From: CBDCBA01 sp965214125
Lineage (GTDB): Bacteria > Planctomycetota > Phycisphaerae > Tepidisphaerales > Tepidisphaeraceae
Assembly: GCA_965214125.1 (NCBI GenBank)
Contig: CBDCBA010000006.1
Location: 1 to 64,000, forward strand
Length of the DNA stretch: 64,000 bases
Direction: 5' to 3'
Both the position numbers and the translations under genes were made by a program. The notes under the pieces are model-generated. The model was not told the DNA's origin. It did not search any database and saw nothing but the letters and a program-made list of their open reading frames with translations. Below are positions 15,572 to 25,097 of this stretch, piece by piece. Within the stretch, counting starts at the first letter, position 1. The number at the start of each line of letters is the position of its first letter.

Positions 15572-16249
15572 GTGCTTCAGAAGCGTTCAGCCGAGCCAGT
15601 TGCCGCGCGAAGGCAAGGCGAGCGGACTGCCCCGCAGTGGGCGATCGGGGTCTGCCTCGTGATCGCCGTGGGCATTGCGCTGGTCGTGGCGGATGGGCTC
15701 AAGGACCGGTTCACGTACAAGAACCTCGGCGAAGTCGAGCCGCGCTTGTGGCGGAGCGGGCAGATCAGCCGGTTCACAATCGGGCCAGCGCTGCGGGAGA
15801 TCGATCCGACGCTGATCGTCTCGCTGAGCAAGGAAGACAACCCGAGCAACTCCGACAACATGGCCGAGAAGAGCGCGGCGGAGACGCTCGGTATCAAGCG
15901 CATCCACGTCAACCTCAGCGGCGACGGCACGGGCAGGCCGGAGGAGTACGTCAAGGCCCTCGCGGCCATCATCGAAGAGCACGAGCGGGGCGGGGTCGTC
16001 CTCTACCACTGCTGGGCCGGGTCCGAGCGCACGAGCGGCGTGACGGCGCTGTACCGCACGCTCTACCAGGGGCAGTCCGCCGAGGCCGCGGTGCGGGAGA
16101 TGCACGCTTACGGGCACGACGTAGACGAGGGGAAGCTGATCGCGTACCTGAACGAGAACATCGCGTACATCGCCGAGCGGCTGGCGGGCCCAGATTACCG
16201 CGTTCTGCCGGCAGTGCCGGATGTGCTGCCGCGCTTCGAGCGCCCGTAG
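15572..16249 (+). CDS. Membrane-anchored tyrosine/dual-specificity phosphatase
   Basis: 225 residues from GTG 15572. One N-terminal membrane helix (about 27-44, WAIGVCLVIAVGIALVVADG), then a phosphatase domain beginning EVEPRLWRSGQI, typical of the DSP family. The signature HCWAGSERT has nucleophile Cys147 and Arg153 (C-x5-R). Probably faces the outside of the inner membrane. Substrates may be protein phosphotyrosine or inositol/polysaccharide phosphates. A start upstream cannot be excluded. Confidence 0.8.
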   Translation: MLQKRSAEPVAARRQGERTAPQWAIGVCLVIAVGIALVVADGLKDRFTYKNLGEVEPRLWRSGQISRFTIGPALREIDPTLIVSLSKEDNPSNSDNMAEKSAAETLGIKRIHVNLSGDGTGRPEEYVKALAAIIEEHERGGVVLYHCWAGSERTSGVTALYRTLYQGQSAEAAVREMHAYGHDVDEGKLIAYLNENIAYIAERLAGPDYRVLPAVPDVLPRFERP

Positions 16250-16385
16250 CCGGGGTCCCCCGGATTGGGCGGGGAGCGGGTTTGTCCGGCGTGGGGGCGA
16301 CCTCTACCATCGGCGCCCCACGGCCGGCCGCATGTCCGCGGCTGCCCTTTGCACCCGCACCACCTCCGCACCGGCCATTGGCATC

Positions 16386-16847
16386 ATGCGACTGACCGAG
16401 ATCCTCCGGCCCGAGAACGTCAAGCTGCCCATCGCCGCCACCGGCAAGACCGAGGCTATCGAGGAACTTCTGGCCTTGCTCGAAACCAACGGCGATCTGA
16501 GTCAGCCCGCCAAGGTGCGCGAGGCCGTCCTCGAGCGCGAGCGCACGCGCACCACCGGCATCGGCGACGGCATGGCCATCCCGCACGGCAAGACCGACGG
16601 CGTGACCAGCCTCACGATGGCCTTTGGCCGCACCGCCGACCCGATCGATTTCGAGAGTGTCGACGGCAAGCCGGTGTCCCTCATCTGGCTGCTGACGAGC
16701 CCCGCCGACCAGACGCACCCGCACGTCGTGGCGCTGGGCCGCGTGAGCAAGATTCTCAGCCAGCCCGCCGTTCGCCGCCGACTCCTCGATGCCAAGTCGG
16801 CCCGCGCGATCTACGACATCATCGCCGAGCAGGACGAACAGGTTTAA
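16386..16847 (+). CDS. ptsN: PTS EIIA (PtsN-like) regulatory protein
   Basis: 153 residues. The fructose/nitrogen-type EIIA domain begins MRLTEILRPENVKLPI; the phosphorylated His67 lies in MAIPHGKTD. GIGDG precedes it, and PVSLIWLLTSPADQTHPHV matches the family core. In many bacteria PtsN is a regulator of potassium and nitrogen responses rather than a transporter subunit. Neighbouring PTS genes are absent. Its stop overlaps the end of the convergent gene at 16844. Confidence 0.9.
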   Translation: MRLTEILRPENVKLPIAATGKTEAIEELLALLETNGDLSQPAKVREAVLERERTRTTGIGDGMAIPHGKTDGVTSLTMAFGRTADPIDFESVDGKPVSLIWLLTSPADQTHPHVVALGRVSKILSQPAVRRRLLDAKSARAIYDIIAEQDEQV

Positions 16848-18217
16848 GCCGCGTTGCCCGCCAGCCGCGCCCGCGCCTGCCTGACCGCCGCGGCGACGAC
16901 ACCGAGCTGCTCGCGCACCGCGCCGCTGTGCCGTTGCACGTCATCCGCCGCCGCAGAAGCGGCCTTGGGGTCGGGGCGGGATCGCATCGCCCGCGCAAGT
17001 TGATCGACCGTGTCGTAGCAGTCATTCGTGACCTTCCGGATGCTCCCGCCGGCGGCGCTGGATGCAAGCACCTTCGCTTGCGCCGAGAGGTCGCCGAGGC
17101 GGCGGACGATGTCGCGGGTGGCAACCTCGTCGCCGGCCCACTGACCGATTGATTCCCGCAACTCCGCCGCCGCCTCGACGGCCGCCTGCGCCGCCGTGTT
17201 CGTCTCGTCGACGGCCAAATCGGCGGTGTCGAAGTCGCTGCTCAGGCCATCCCGCATCGCCCGCCAGTCGGCACGCCACGTGCGAAGCTTCGCCTCCAGA
17301 CGATCGACCGCGTCGCTCAACTCCTCCGACACCGGCGTTGGAGAGAGCGCGCCGACCGGATCGTGGCTCGGAGCAAAATTGCCCGCCGGGATCGCCGTCG
17401 GCAGGTAGCCGCGGGCGCGTTGCAACAGGTCCCCAAGCTGCGGAAACCGACCGTTCAGGCCGGCCAGCAGGATGAGGCACGACGCAATTGCTCCGCAGAG
17501 AAAGACGATCACGCTCCCGATCCCGATCGAGCCCGGCTCAGGCGGCGCGAGGTCGGTTGCCGTCGCCGCGATGACCGCGACGGGGCGATCGCCGATGTGC
17601 TGCACGGGGTGAAAGTTGGTTGCCTCCGATGGCGTGGGCTGCGAGGCCTCGTCACGTTGCTGAACGGCGGCGGCGAGCTGCGCGTCGAGCGAGAACGGCT
17701 TGTCTGCCGACGCATCCACTATCGCATCGGGCGGCGCGAAAAACACTTCTTGCCAAGCCAAGCGAACCGAGCCCGGCGGCAGCACGGCCGTCGCTGCCGC
17801 GACGCGGCCTTGGGCGCAGGCGCTGTCGAGCACGGCACTTTCGTGGCGGAGCCCCTCCAACGTCAAACGGGCGTCCTCGGCATCGACGCCGACCACGACG
17901 ACCATCGTCGCCCCCTCGTGCGTGATCGCCCGCTCCAGCGCCGCTATGCCGGCGGTGTCGCAGGCGACCCGCAGCAGCGTCGACGGGTGCGCGTCGAAGA
18001 GCCAATCGACCGCCACCGGCGACTGCGGCGGCATCACGATGCACGACAGGGCGGCGGGTGTGGATTTTCCGGCAAGGTCGGGCGACGCTTCACCGGCCAC
18101 GCGATTCGCGTGCCCGGCTTGGAGACGCTCGAGCGACTCCGCCGGCGTTGCCGCGGCACCCGCGCAAGGTGCGGCGCAGGCGGCGATCATCAACAGGCAC
18201 GGGAGGCGGACAGCCAT
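16844..18217 (-). CDS. Chemoreceptor-like membrane protein without a conserved signalling tip
   Basis: 457 residues. A signal peptide (LPCLLMIAACAAPCAGAAA) leads into a sensor domain of about 195 residues. One membrane helix lies at about 225-248 (GSVIVFLCGAIASCLILLAG), then a cytoplasmic region of long helices (DAVDRLEAKLRTWRADW to the end) rich in Ala, Glu and Arg. It has receptor layout but no HAMP domain and no recognisable hairpin tip. It lies 44 bases downstream of another receptor-like gene on the same strand. Role unknown. The start was chosen at the Met preceding the signal peptide. Confidence 0.65.
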   Translation of the reverse strand: MAVRLPCLLMIAACAAPCAGAAATPAESLERLQAGHANRVAGEASPDLAGKSTPAALSCIVMPPQSPVAVDWLFDAHPSTLLRVACDTAGIAALERAITHEGATMVVVVGVDAEDARLTLEGLRHESAVLDSACAQGRVAAATAVLPPGSVRLAWQEVFFAPPDAIVDASADKPFSLDAQLAAAVQQRDEASQPTPSEATNFHPVQHIGDRPVAVIAATATDLAPPEPGSIGIGSVIVFLCGAIASCLILLAGLNGRFPQLGDLLQRARGYLPTAIPAGNFAPSHDPVGALSPTPVSEELSDAVDRLEAKLRTWRADWRAMRDGLSSDFDTADLAVDETNTAAQAAVEAAAELRESIGQWAGDEVATRDIVRRLGDLSAQAKVLASSAAGGSIRKVTNDCYDTVDQLARAMRSRPDPKAASAAADDVQRHSGAVREQLGVVAAAVRQARARLAGNAA

Positions 18218-18261
18218 GGCCTGTTTATCGGACGACGGCAACGCCCGCGTTGAATCGCCGC

Positions 18262-19221
18262 CTACCGCGCCAACTGCATCGGCCGCCGCGCGTGAGTTGC
18301 GGGTTCGGTCGACGACCGCCCCACCAGCGGTTCGAGCTCGCGCACGAGTTGCCGCATCGCCCCCGCCTGCGTCGCGAGTTGGTCCGCCGCCGACGCCGCG
18401 ACCGTGGTCACGGCCTGCTGCTCGGGCGCGTCGGACGCTTCACGCCACACCGCCCGCTCGCGAACTGCTGCCGACAGAGATTGAAGTCGAGTCAAGGCGG
18501 CGTCCCAGGCGTCGGGCGCGTTCTGCGACGATGCCACCAACGCCGCCACCGCCTCGCTCGCGAGCCGGCCCCGCGTGGAGCAGTTCCCACAGATGCGGCT
18601 CGCCTCCCGCGCCGCGCCGGCGCCGCGGTCGGCGAGGGTTCGGGCCTCGGCGGCGAACCGGTCGAGGGCGTCGGTCGCCGGGCCCGCTTGGGCGACTTCC
18701 ACGCCGGCGTTCAACGAGAGCAGGTTGGCCTGGAATGCGAGCTCGTCCAGCACGCGAACGAGCCGCCCCGTCTCGCCGGCGGCCGCCTCGGCTGCGGAAA
18801 GCACCTCCGCTGCCTCCGCCAGCCGTTCGCACGTGCCGACCACTTGGGCGTGCGCCTGTTCGACGGCTGCGAGCGACGCTTCGACGGCCTCGGCAATTTG
18901 ACGGTCGGAGTCGGCTTCATCGTCGGCAACGGAACGGGCGGCCGCGTCGGCGACGAGGCCGCTCATCCGGTCCGCCACGGCCGAGGCGCGCTCGGCCCCG
19001 CATCGCAGCGATGCCGTCGCCCGCTGCAGCGCCGCGCGCATCGGCCAGATAATTGCGGCCAGTCCCCCGACCGTGAGGACCAGCCAGCCCGCAACGACTG
19101 CGTACCACAGCAAGCCCCCGCCGCTCGCGGTGCCGGAGGAGGCGGGCCGCCAAAGCAGCAGGAACAGCGCGGACGCGACGGCCAGGGCGAGGCCGCCGAT
19201 CAGGCGATGAAAGAGGGTCAT
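18262..19221 (-). CDS. Reduced methyl-accepting-chemotaxis-like protein
   Basis: 319 residues. Two N-terminal membrane helices (about 5-24 and 38-61) are separated by a very short periplasmic loop, then an Ala/Glu-rich helical bundle. Residues about 153-175 read LDELAFQANLLSLNAGVEVA, a clear relative of the receptor hairpin tip (IAFQTNLLALNAAVEAARAG) that contacts CheA and CheW. The domain is shorter than in standard receptors. No che genes are in the window. It may be an orphan or degenerate receptor acting with the next gene. Confidence 0.72.
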   Translation of the reverse strand: MTLFHRLIGGLALAVASALFLLLWRPASSGTASGGGLLWYAVVAGWLVLTVGGLAAIIWPMRAALQRATASLRCGAERASAVADRMSGLVADAAARSVADDEADSDRQIAEAVEASLAAVEQAHAQVVGTCERLAEAAEVLSAAEAAAGETGRLVRVLDELAFQANLLSLNAGVEVAQAGPATDALDRFAAEARTLADRGAGAAREASRICGNCSTRGRLASEAVAALVASSQNAPDAWDAALTRLQSLSAAVRERAVWREASDAPEQQAVTTVAASAADQLATQAGAMRQLVRELEPLVGRSSTEPATHARRPMQLAR

Positions 19222-19370
19222 GGGCGGGGGGGCTGGAGTCCGTTCCGGCGTCGACTGCTGCGGGCGGCCACATCCGTGTGGCCGCCGTGCCCCGATTGGG
19301 CACACGTCGTCACCCACCTTCGCACAGGCGGGGTGTTCGTCAAGTACGTGCGGCGAGCCCCGCGGGATCG

Positions 19371-21428
19371 TCAGGGCGTTTTCGATGCGGCCTTCGCCGC
19401 CGTCGCGGCGACCTCGCGGGCGCGGCGGGCGTAGATGCCGTACCACTCTTCGTCGGCATGCACCAGCGCGCGCTCCATCTCGCGGCCGGCCAAGCGCACG
19501 TCGCCGTTGGCGGCGTGAATCTCGGCCAGCGTGTCCCAGTAGGCCGTCGCCGGGCGAAGCTGGATGGCCCGCCGGGCGTAGTCGAGGGCCGTCGAGAGGC
19601 GGCGGCTGGATCGCGCCGCGAGCCAGGCTCCTTCGTTGAGCAGCATGTGCGACGTTTCGAACGCCTTCACCTGCTCGCCGATGCGTTCGAACTGCTCGGC
19701 GAAGGCAATGTTGGCTCGCTCGGTCTCGCCGGCGGCATCGAGGGCGCGGACCCAGTCGATCGTGCTGCCGATGCGCAGCGGCGTGATCGCAAGCTCCCGC
19801 GCGCGGGCGACGTCGGCCGCGGCGAGGTCGCCGGCCGCGATCGCCATGCGGCACCGGCTCGCGTAAATGCCGCTCGCGCCCGCGACCACGCCCGCCGCCG
19901 GCCGCAACCGCACCAGCGCGGGCGGTACCGTCCGGCGGGTCACGTCGGCGTAGGCGGGATCTGTCAGCAGCGCCACCAGCGCGGCATAGCACCGGGCCGC
20001 TGCTGCGGGATCGCCCAGATCGTCGAAGCGATCGGCCACCTGCGGCACGAGGCGCGCGGCATCCCACGGGTCCAGGAGCGAAAGGGTCGCGATCGTCCGA
20101 AGCTCATCGGCCAACCAATCCGTCTCTTCCGGCCGCGCCGACCACAGCAGGTCGAGCGTTGCGAGGCGGCGGCTGACATCGTCGAGCGCCGGGTGCAACG
20201 TGCCGGGCGTCGCCTGATCGGCCGCGAGCAGTGCCCACGCGGCCTCCGCCGGGTCGACCCTCGCCAGCATCGACGCTGCCTCGTGCGAACGGCCTTCGAC
20301 CGCCTCCATCCGAAGGTCGTGGAACTTGCCGAGCGGCGCTTCCGGGAACCGCCCGTTCCCGTTGCTCTTGAGCAACGCCTGCTCGTAGGTGCGCTTGATC
20401 GACCGGGCGGCGAGTTTGGCGTCGTTGTCGTTGGCCCATCGCGGGAGGTCGTCGGCGTTGACGAACGAGGCGTACTGGCCGCGGTCGAAGAGCACGCCGA
20501 GCGTGTCGGCCACGTCGAGCCGGGCCTGCGCCGCCTCGATGGCCGCGTCGTCCGCCGCGAGGCACGCGGCCGCCAACTGTGTGAGCGGGTCCGCGTCGGT
20601 CACATCCGCAGGGAGGATGGGGCGGTTGTCAAGCTGATCGACCTGCGCCAGCGTGCAAAGCAGTTGAAGGCGTGTCTCGTCGGCGGGCGCGTTTGCATCC
20701 GGCGGCAGGCCGAGCAGCACGCGGCGAGCCGCCTCGATTCCCGGCCGAAGTTCGGCATCGGGCAGGGACGCGGGCGGAAGCGTCGCCTCGGCATCGCCGG
20801 CCGCCCACGCCTGTAGGTCGGGGTCGTCCAGCAGCCCGGCGGCGACGGCGGTCGACGCCTTCGGGCGATCGCTCGCCCGCAGCCACCGAGCCGCGGCGTC
20901 TCGACCTTGCGGCCCGAGCTTCAACAGCGCGCCCACGAGCGCGGACCGATCGTGCCTGCCGGGCTCGCTCCACGACGTGCGCACGTGAAGCTTCGCAAGA
21001 CGATCGGCGATCGTGCGGAGTTCCGTCTCGTCGGCCTCGACGATCAGCCGCGCCAGCAGCGGGGCCGCGTAGACGGGATCAGCCACCAGCGAATCGAGCC
21101 CGGCGCGGCGGGCGGCGGGGTCGGGCGAGTTGGCCTGGATGGCCGCCCGCACGAGGGACGGATCGAGCAGCGCGACCGGCGCATCGGCGACGATCTCAAA
21201 GCGGCGGACCAGCCGGTCGGCCGCCACGGTCACGGCCGGGGGAGCGTCGTCGTCGGCCGCGGCTGCGCGGAGGGCCGGCAACGCGGACGAACCCAGCGCT
21301 TCAAGCTCCTGCCGCGCCACCCGGCGAACCTCGGGGTCTGGGTCGGCCAGCCGCTCGATGTGGTCGGCGGCCGTCGGCGCGGCGGCGAGCAGACCGGTCA
21401 ATCCTATCGCGAGCACGTCCAGCGGCAT
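19371..21428 (-). CDS. HEAT-repeat and TPR-like protein (685 aa)
   Basis: A weak N-terminal signal peptide (VLAIGLTGLLAAAPTAA) is followed by HEAT-like repeats at about 22-250 (PDPEVRRVARQELEALGSSA is a typical unit). The middle is a helical repeat region, and the end has TPR-like units (about 545-670: ERANIAFAEQFERIGEQ, then LDYARRAIQLRPATAYWDTL and EIHAANGDVRLAGREMERAL). No catalytic motif. Probably an exported or membrane-associated scaffold. It has no operon partner except possibly the receptor-like genes downstream. Confidence 0.75.
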   Translation of the reverse strand: MPLDVLAIGLTGLLAAAPTAADHIERLADPDPEVRRVARQELEALGSSALPALRAAAADDDAPPAVTVAADRLVRRFEIVADAPVALLDPSLVRAAIQANSPDPAARRAGLDSLVADPVYAAPLLARLIVEADETELRTIADRLAKLHVRTSWSEPGRHDRSALVGALLKLGPQGRDAAARWLRASDRPKASTAVAAGLLDDPDLQAWAAGDAEATLPPASLPDAELRPGIEAARRVLLGLPPDANAPADETRLQLLCTLAQVDQLDNRPILPADVTDADPLTQLAAACLAADDAAIEAAQARLDVADTLGVLFDRGQYASFVNADDLPRWANDNDAKLAARSIKRTYEQALLKSNGNGRFPEAPLGKFHDLRMEAVEGRSHEAASMLARVDPAEAAWALLAADQATPGTLHPALDDVSRRLATLDLLWSARPEETDWLADELRTIATLSLLDPWDAARLVPQVADRFDDLGDPAAAARCYAALVALLTDPAYADVTRRTVPPALVRLRPAAGVVAGASGIYASRCRMAIAAGDLAAADVARARELAITPLRIGSTIDWVRALDAAGETERANIAFAEQFERIGEQVKAFETSHMLLNEGAWLAARSSRRLSTALDYARRAIQLRPATAYWDTLAEIHAANGDVRLAGREMERALVHADEEWYGIYARRAREVAATAAKAASKTP

Positions 21429-21523
21429 GCCGCAAGTCTACCCGCGACGCAAAGCCGCCGGGCCGGGCGATCGAGATCGTCCGGCCCGGCGTGCGGGCAA
21501 GTGTTGAGATCGTGCCGAGTCGG

Positions 21524-22921
21524 CTAGAGCAGCAGTTGGAACTGGCCGCGGATGGTGGCCTGACCCTCGTCGCCGGTCTGCGGGCGGTACCCGAGGCCGC
21601 TGCCGACGCCGCCCGGCGTACCATTGAACAGGTAGGAGACGTCCACGGTCATCTTTACCTTGTGGCTCTCCCAGTACTTGTTCACGCCAACCGTGACCTC
21701 GTGGAAGAAGTCTTCGCTCGCGCCTTCGCCGAGGGCGATCTCTTCGTCGAGAAGCACGAAGTTGTAGCGGCCGAAGATTTCCCAGCCAGCGTCGGCGTCG
21801 AGCACCTTGGCGTACTGCGCCTCGGCACCGAAGTTGGCGAAGTCGTCGTCGCCGTTGTCGGCGTAGTTGAAGTAGCCGGCGAAGAACAGGCTGTCGCCCG
21901 CGGTCGTCTCCAAGCCGAAGTCGGCGGTGGCGAGGATCACATAGGCGAAGTCGTCGTCGCCGTCATCATCGAGCTCAACGGCGTCGAGTAGGGCACCGAA
22001 GCCAAAGCGGGCCGAGGTCTCGTCGGTACCCAGGGCGGTGAAGTCATCGAACGCTTCATCGTTGCCGGCGAGGGTGAAGTCGCCGCGGAAGCTCACGGCA
22101 TCGCGAAGTTCGCCGGCGTCCTCGAAGTTCGTGTTCGCCGTGTCGGTGCCGTCGATGTAGGCGAGCAGGCCCGTGAACTTCTCACCCTTGAAGATCAGGC
22201 CGGCACCCTGGACGAAGCCGGTGATGCCGCCGCCGAGCGACTCGTTGACCATCGAGCGGTCGGCCGCCATCTGCTTGCTGGAGCTGGTGGACTCCTCGTA
22301 GAAGAGCGGGTCCTTGTACTGGCCGATGCGGAGTCCGAATCGGCCTGGGGCGTAGTCGACAAAGCCATTCTCGAGGATGGCCTCGCCGCCGCTGCGATCG
22401 AAGGCGAACTTGATGTCGTAGGTCAGGTCCTCGCTGAAGGCGTTGCCCTTGAAGCCGATCTTCGTGCGGCGCAGCTCCCAGCCGAAGTCGAGGTCTTCGA
22501 ACTCGTCACCGCCTTCGGGGGCGAAGTTCGCGACATGGCGAATCTGGAGCTGGAAGTTGGGGTTCAGGCTGAAGCGGCCGTCCGGGCTCTGAAGCAGGAA
22601 CTTGCCGTTGTGGCCGGCGGTAAAGGGGTCGGGGTCGTCGGCGAACTGCATCAGGAGCGGCTGGGCGCTGCGAGCCTTGGCGTCGGCGAGGGCGGCCTCG
22701 ACAGCGTCGCCCTCGGGCGCGACGGCGTCGCGAGCCTGCTCGGCGGCCTGAATCTGCTCGACCTTGGCTTGAAGGGCTTCGATCTGCGAGAGAAGCTCGT
22801 CGGTCGTCGGCTCGGCCGCGCCGGCGATGCCGCCAACGCAAAAGGTGCCGGTCAGGAACGAGGCGAGCACCGCGGCCTTGGCGGCCGGGCGCGTTGCGGT
22901 AGTGGTGTGCATAATGCGCAT
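21524..22921 (-). CDS. Outer-membrane porin, phosphate-selective O/P type
   Basis: 465 residues. A signal peptide (AKAAVLASFLTGTFCVGGIAGAA) precedes a short coiled coil (DELLSQIEALQAKVEQIQAA), then a beta-barrel with alternating strands: FQLQIRHVANFAPE, FGWELRRTKIGFKGN, YDIKFAFDRSG, FGLRIGQYKDPL. Asp/Glu-rich loops (DDDGDDDF) are prominent, which speaks for cation binding rather than phosphate. The C-terminus ends in a hydrophobic strand (GQFQLLL). It is the only outer-membrane porin in the window. Confidence 0.82.
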   Translation of the reverse strand: MRIMHTTTATRPAAKAAVLASFLTGTFCVGGIAGAAEPTTDELLSQIEALQAKVEQIQAAEQARDAVAPEGDAVEAALADAKARSAQPLLMQFADDPDPFTAGHNGKFLLQSPDGRFSLNPNFQLQIRHVANFAPEGGDEFEDLDFGWELRRTKIGFKGNAFSEDLTYDIKFAFDRSGGEAILENGFVDYAPGRFGLRIGQYKDPLFYEESTSSSKQMAADRSMVNESLGGGITGFVQGAGLIFKGEKFTGLLAYIDGTDTANTNFEDAGELRDAVSFRGDFTLAGNDEAFDDFTALGTDETSARFGFGALLDAVELDDDGDDDFAYVILATADFGLETTAGDSLFFAGYFNYADNGDDDFANFGAEAQYAKVLDADAGWEIFGRYNFVLLDEEIALGEGASEDFFHEVTVGVNKYWESHKVKMTVDVSYLFNGTPGGVGSGLGYRPQTGDEGQATIRGQFQLLL

Positions 22922-23368
22922 AGTGCGATGGGTGCGGTGCGACGCCGCCGCGGGACGAAGGTGCGGGCGCGTCTGGAGTCAAAGGGCCGGTCACGGTGTG
23001 CCGGCGGCGGTCGTGAGGCGTGCGCGAGGCCGCCCACTGGCGACGCCGACGCCCCTCCGAATGTCCGTGGCAACCGCGTTCCCCGGAGCCGAACCCTTCG
23101 GCACCGCGGGCGTGGCCCTCGGACATCTGCCTTGTCGGCTTGAGCGGCGGTCGGGCAATACCGCTTTCTCTGCACCGTCCGAAAAATCGGCCGCTGCCAC
23201 TGCTGCCCGACCGTCCCAGCCGACCGGCCACGTCCTTGGCCCAAATCGCCCGCACTCCCGGCGGGCACGAGCAAACCTAGCTCCCGCCGCCGATGCCCGC
23301 GTGTTCGACCCGTTAGCCTTCGAAGAGGATTGCGACAACACCCCACCCCACTACCCACCGCCCCACCG
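22922..23368. other. Spacer of about 450 bases with no gene
   Basis: Lies between the convergently ordered purF end and the start of the porin gene. It should hold the porin promoter; I see no convincing promoter, repeat or RNA gene. Confidence 0.5.
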
Positions 23369-24832
23369 CTACTTGAACAAACGCTTCTGCTGCCGCTCGA
23401 AGCCGAACTTGCCGTACGTCTCGCTGACCGGCACCTTGTAGTTGCCCGTCCAGCACGCGCTGCACGCTCCGCGTTCGGAGACGCCCGCGCAGTCCAGCAT
23501 GCCGTCGAGCGACAGGTAGGCCAGCGAGTCGATCTCGAGAAAGTCGCGAATCTCGTCCACGCTTCGCCCGTCGGCGATCAGTTCGCCGCGGGTGGCGAAG
23601 TCGATGCCGTAGAAGCACGGGTGGCGGATCGGCGGGCAACTGATGCGCAGGTGGATCTCGCTCGCCCCCGCCCGACGCAACGCGCGCATCTTCGAGCGCG
23701 TCGTGGTGCCGCGAACGACCGAATCATCGACCACCACGATCCGCCGGTCGCGCACGAGCTCGCCGATGATGTTGAGCTTCAGCGCCACCATCCGGTCGCG
23801 GTCCGCCTGCGTCGGCAGGATGAAGGTGCGGCCGACGAAGCGGTTGGGCACGATCGCCTCCTCCAGCGTGATGCCGCTCTCCTTGGCGAACCCGAGCGCA
23901 GCGCTGCGGCCGGAGTCGGGCATGGGCATCACGCAATCGGCCTCGACCGGCGCCTCGCGCGCGAGTTGCCGGCCCATCGCCTCGCGGACGAGGTGGACGT
24001 TCTTGCCCCACATCACGCTTGCCGGGTTCGCGAAGTAGACGTGCTCGAAGACGCACCGCGCCCCCTCCCCCGCCGGCTCCGCGAACTGCCGGCTTGAGAG
24101 GCCGTCGTCGTTGATCGTCACGATCTCGCCCGGCTCGACGTCGCGGACGAAGTCGGCGCCGATGGCGTCGAAGGCGCACGTCTCACTCGCAATCACGTTA
24201 ATGTCCCGATCGTTTTCGACGAGCTTCCCAATCGACAGTGGCCGGATGCCCCACGGGTCGCGGCACGCCTCGATGCGATCGGGAAACAGGAAGACCAAGC
24301 TGAACGCCCCCTGGAGATGGCGAAGCACGTGGGCGAGCGGGTCCCCCTTGGCCGCGTGGTTGGGGCGGGCGAGCATGTGAACGATCACCTCGGTGTCCGT
24401 TGCCGTCTGGAAGATGCTCCCCTGCTCGGCATACTCGCGCCGGATGTGGCCGGCGTTGATCAGGTTCCCATTGTGCGCCACCGCCATCGGCCCGAGGTGA
24501 AACCGCTGCAACAGCGGCTGGGCGTTGCAGAACTCGCTCGACCCGGTCGTGCTGTACCGCACATGCCCGATCGCCGCGTGACCCTTGAGCTGTTCCCGCA
24601 TCAGCTTCGGCGGAAAGACCTGGCTGACGAGCCCCATCGCGGCATGGCCTTCGAGATCTTCGCCGTTCGTCACCGCGATCCCGGCCGACTCCTGCCCGCG
24701 GTGCTGCTGCGCGAACAGCCCCTGGTACGCGAGCCCGCTGGCCCCGTCGGTCCCCCAGACGCCGAAGACACCGCACTTTTCCTTCTTTTCGTAGGAGTCA
24801 GCCTCGGCGATGACGGGCAGGGACAGGGGCAC
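23369..24832 (-). CDS. purF: Amidophosphoribosyltransferase
   Basis: First step of purine synthesis (PRPP plus glutamine to phosphoribosylamine). About 487 residues from GTG 24832; an upstream ATG at 24889 adds an Arg-rich stretch without conservation. The glutaminase nucleophile is Cys20 in KKEKCGVFGVW after a propeptide. GLFAQQHRGQESAGI, the PRPP loop RIVVVDDSVVRGTT, and C-terminal Cys residues (ISCPPIRHPC and LDCAGVSERGACSACW) indicate the Fe-S type of enzyme as in Bacillus. Stands alone without other pur genes. Confidence 0.95.
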   Translation of the reverse strand: MPLSLPVIAEADSYEKKEKCGVFGVWGTDGASGLAYQGLFAQQHRGQESAGIAVTNGEDLEGHAAMGLVSQVFPPKLMREQLKGHAAIGHVRYSTTGSSEFCNAQPLLQRFHLGPMAVAHNGNLINAGHIRREYAEQGSIFQTATDTEVIVHMLARPNHAAKGDPLAHVLRHLQGAFSLVFLFPDRIEACRDPWGIRPLSIGKLVENDRDINVIASETCAFDAIGADFVRDVEPGEIVTINDDGLSSRQFAEPAGEGARCVFEHVYFANPASVMWGKNVHLVREAMGRQLAREAPVEADCVMPMPDSGRSAALGFAKESGITLEEAIVPNRFVGRTFILPTQADRDRMVALKLNIIGELVRDRRIVVVDDSVVRGTTTRSKMRALRRAGASEIHLRISCPPIRHPCFYGIDFATRGELIADGRSVDEIRDFLEIDSLAYLSLDGMLDCAGVSERGACSACWTGNYKVPVSETYGKFGFERQQKRLFK

Positions 24833-24973
24833 GCGGGAACTGTATCGCCGCCGCCGTGGTCGCGCCTCGGGCACGCGTGCCATCGCCAAGCTGACGCGTC
24901 GTCACGCTGAACAACCCCGCGAGAGTTGCGGTTTGACGATTGAGACCTGTGTAGATGATGCGCGTCTCTTAAC

Positions 24974-25054
24974 GAGCCCGCGTTAGCCGCCCCGCCTTGC
25001 GGGGCGCTCGGTGGCTATCCACGCGCCCCGCGGGGCGGGGCGGCTAACGGGCTC
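24974..25054. repeat. Long inverted-repeat element, family 3
   Basis: The arms begin GAGCCCGCGTTAGCCGCCCC and end as the inverse; the inner part of each arm is a GC palindrome (GCCCCGCCTTGCGGGGC). The middle reads CTCGGTGGCTATCCACGCG. GATGATGCG and CGCATCATC extend the symmetry outside. It shares its arms and middle with 27724-27793. Confidence 0.85.
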
Positions 25055-25097
25055 ACGCATCATCGATCGCGTCCGCAGCAAATTTCAGGCTTCGCCT

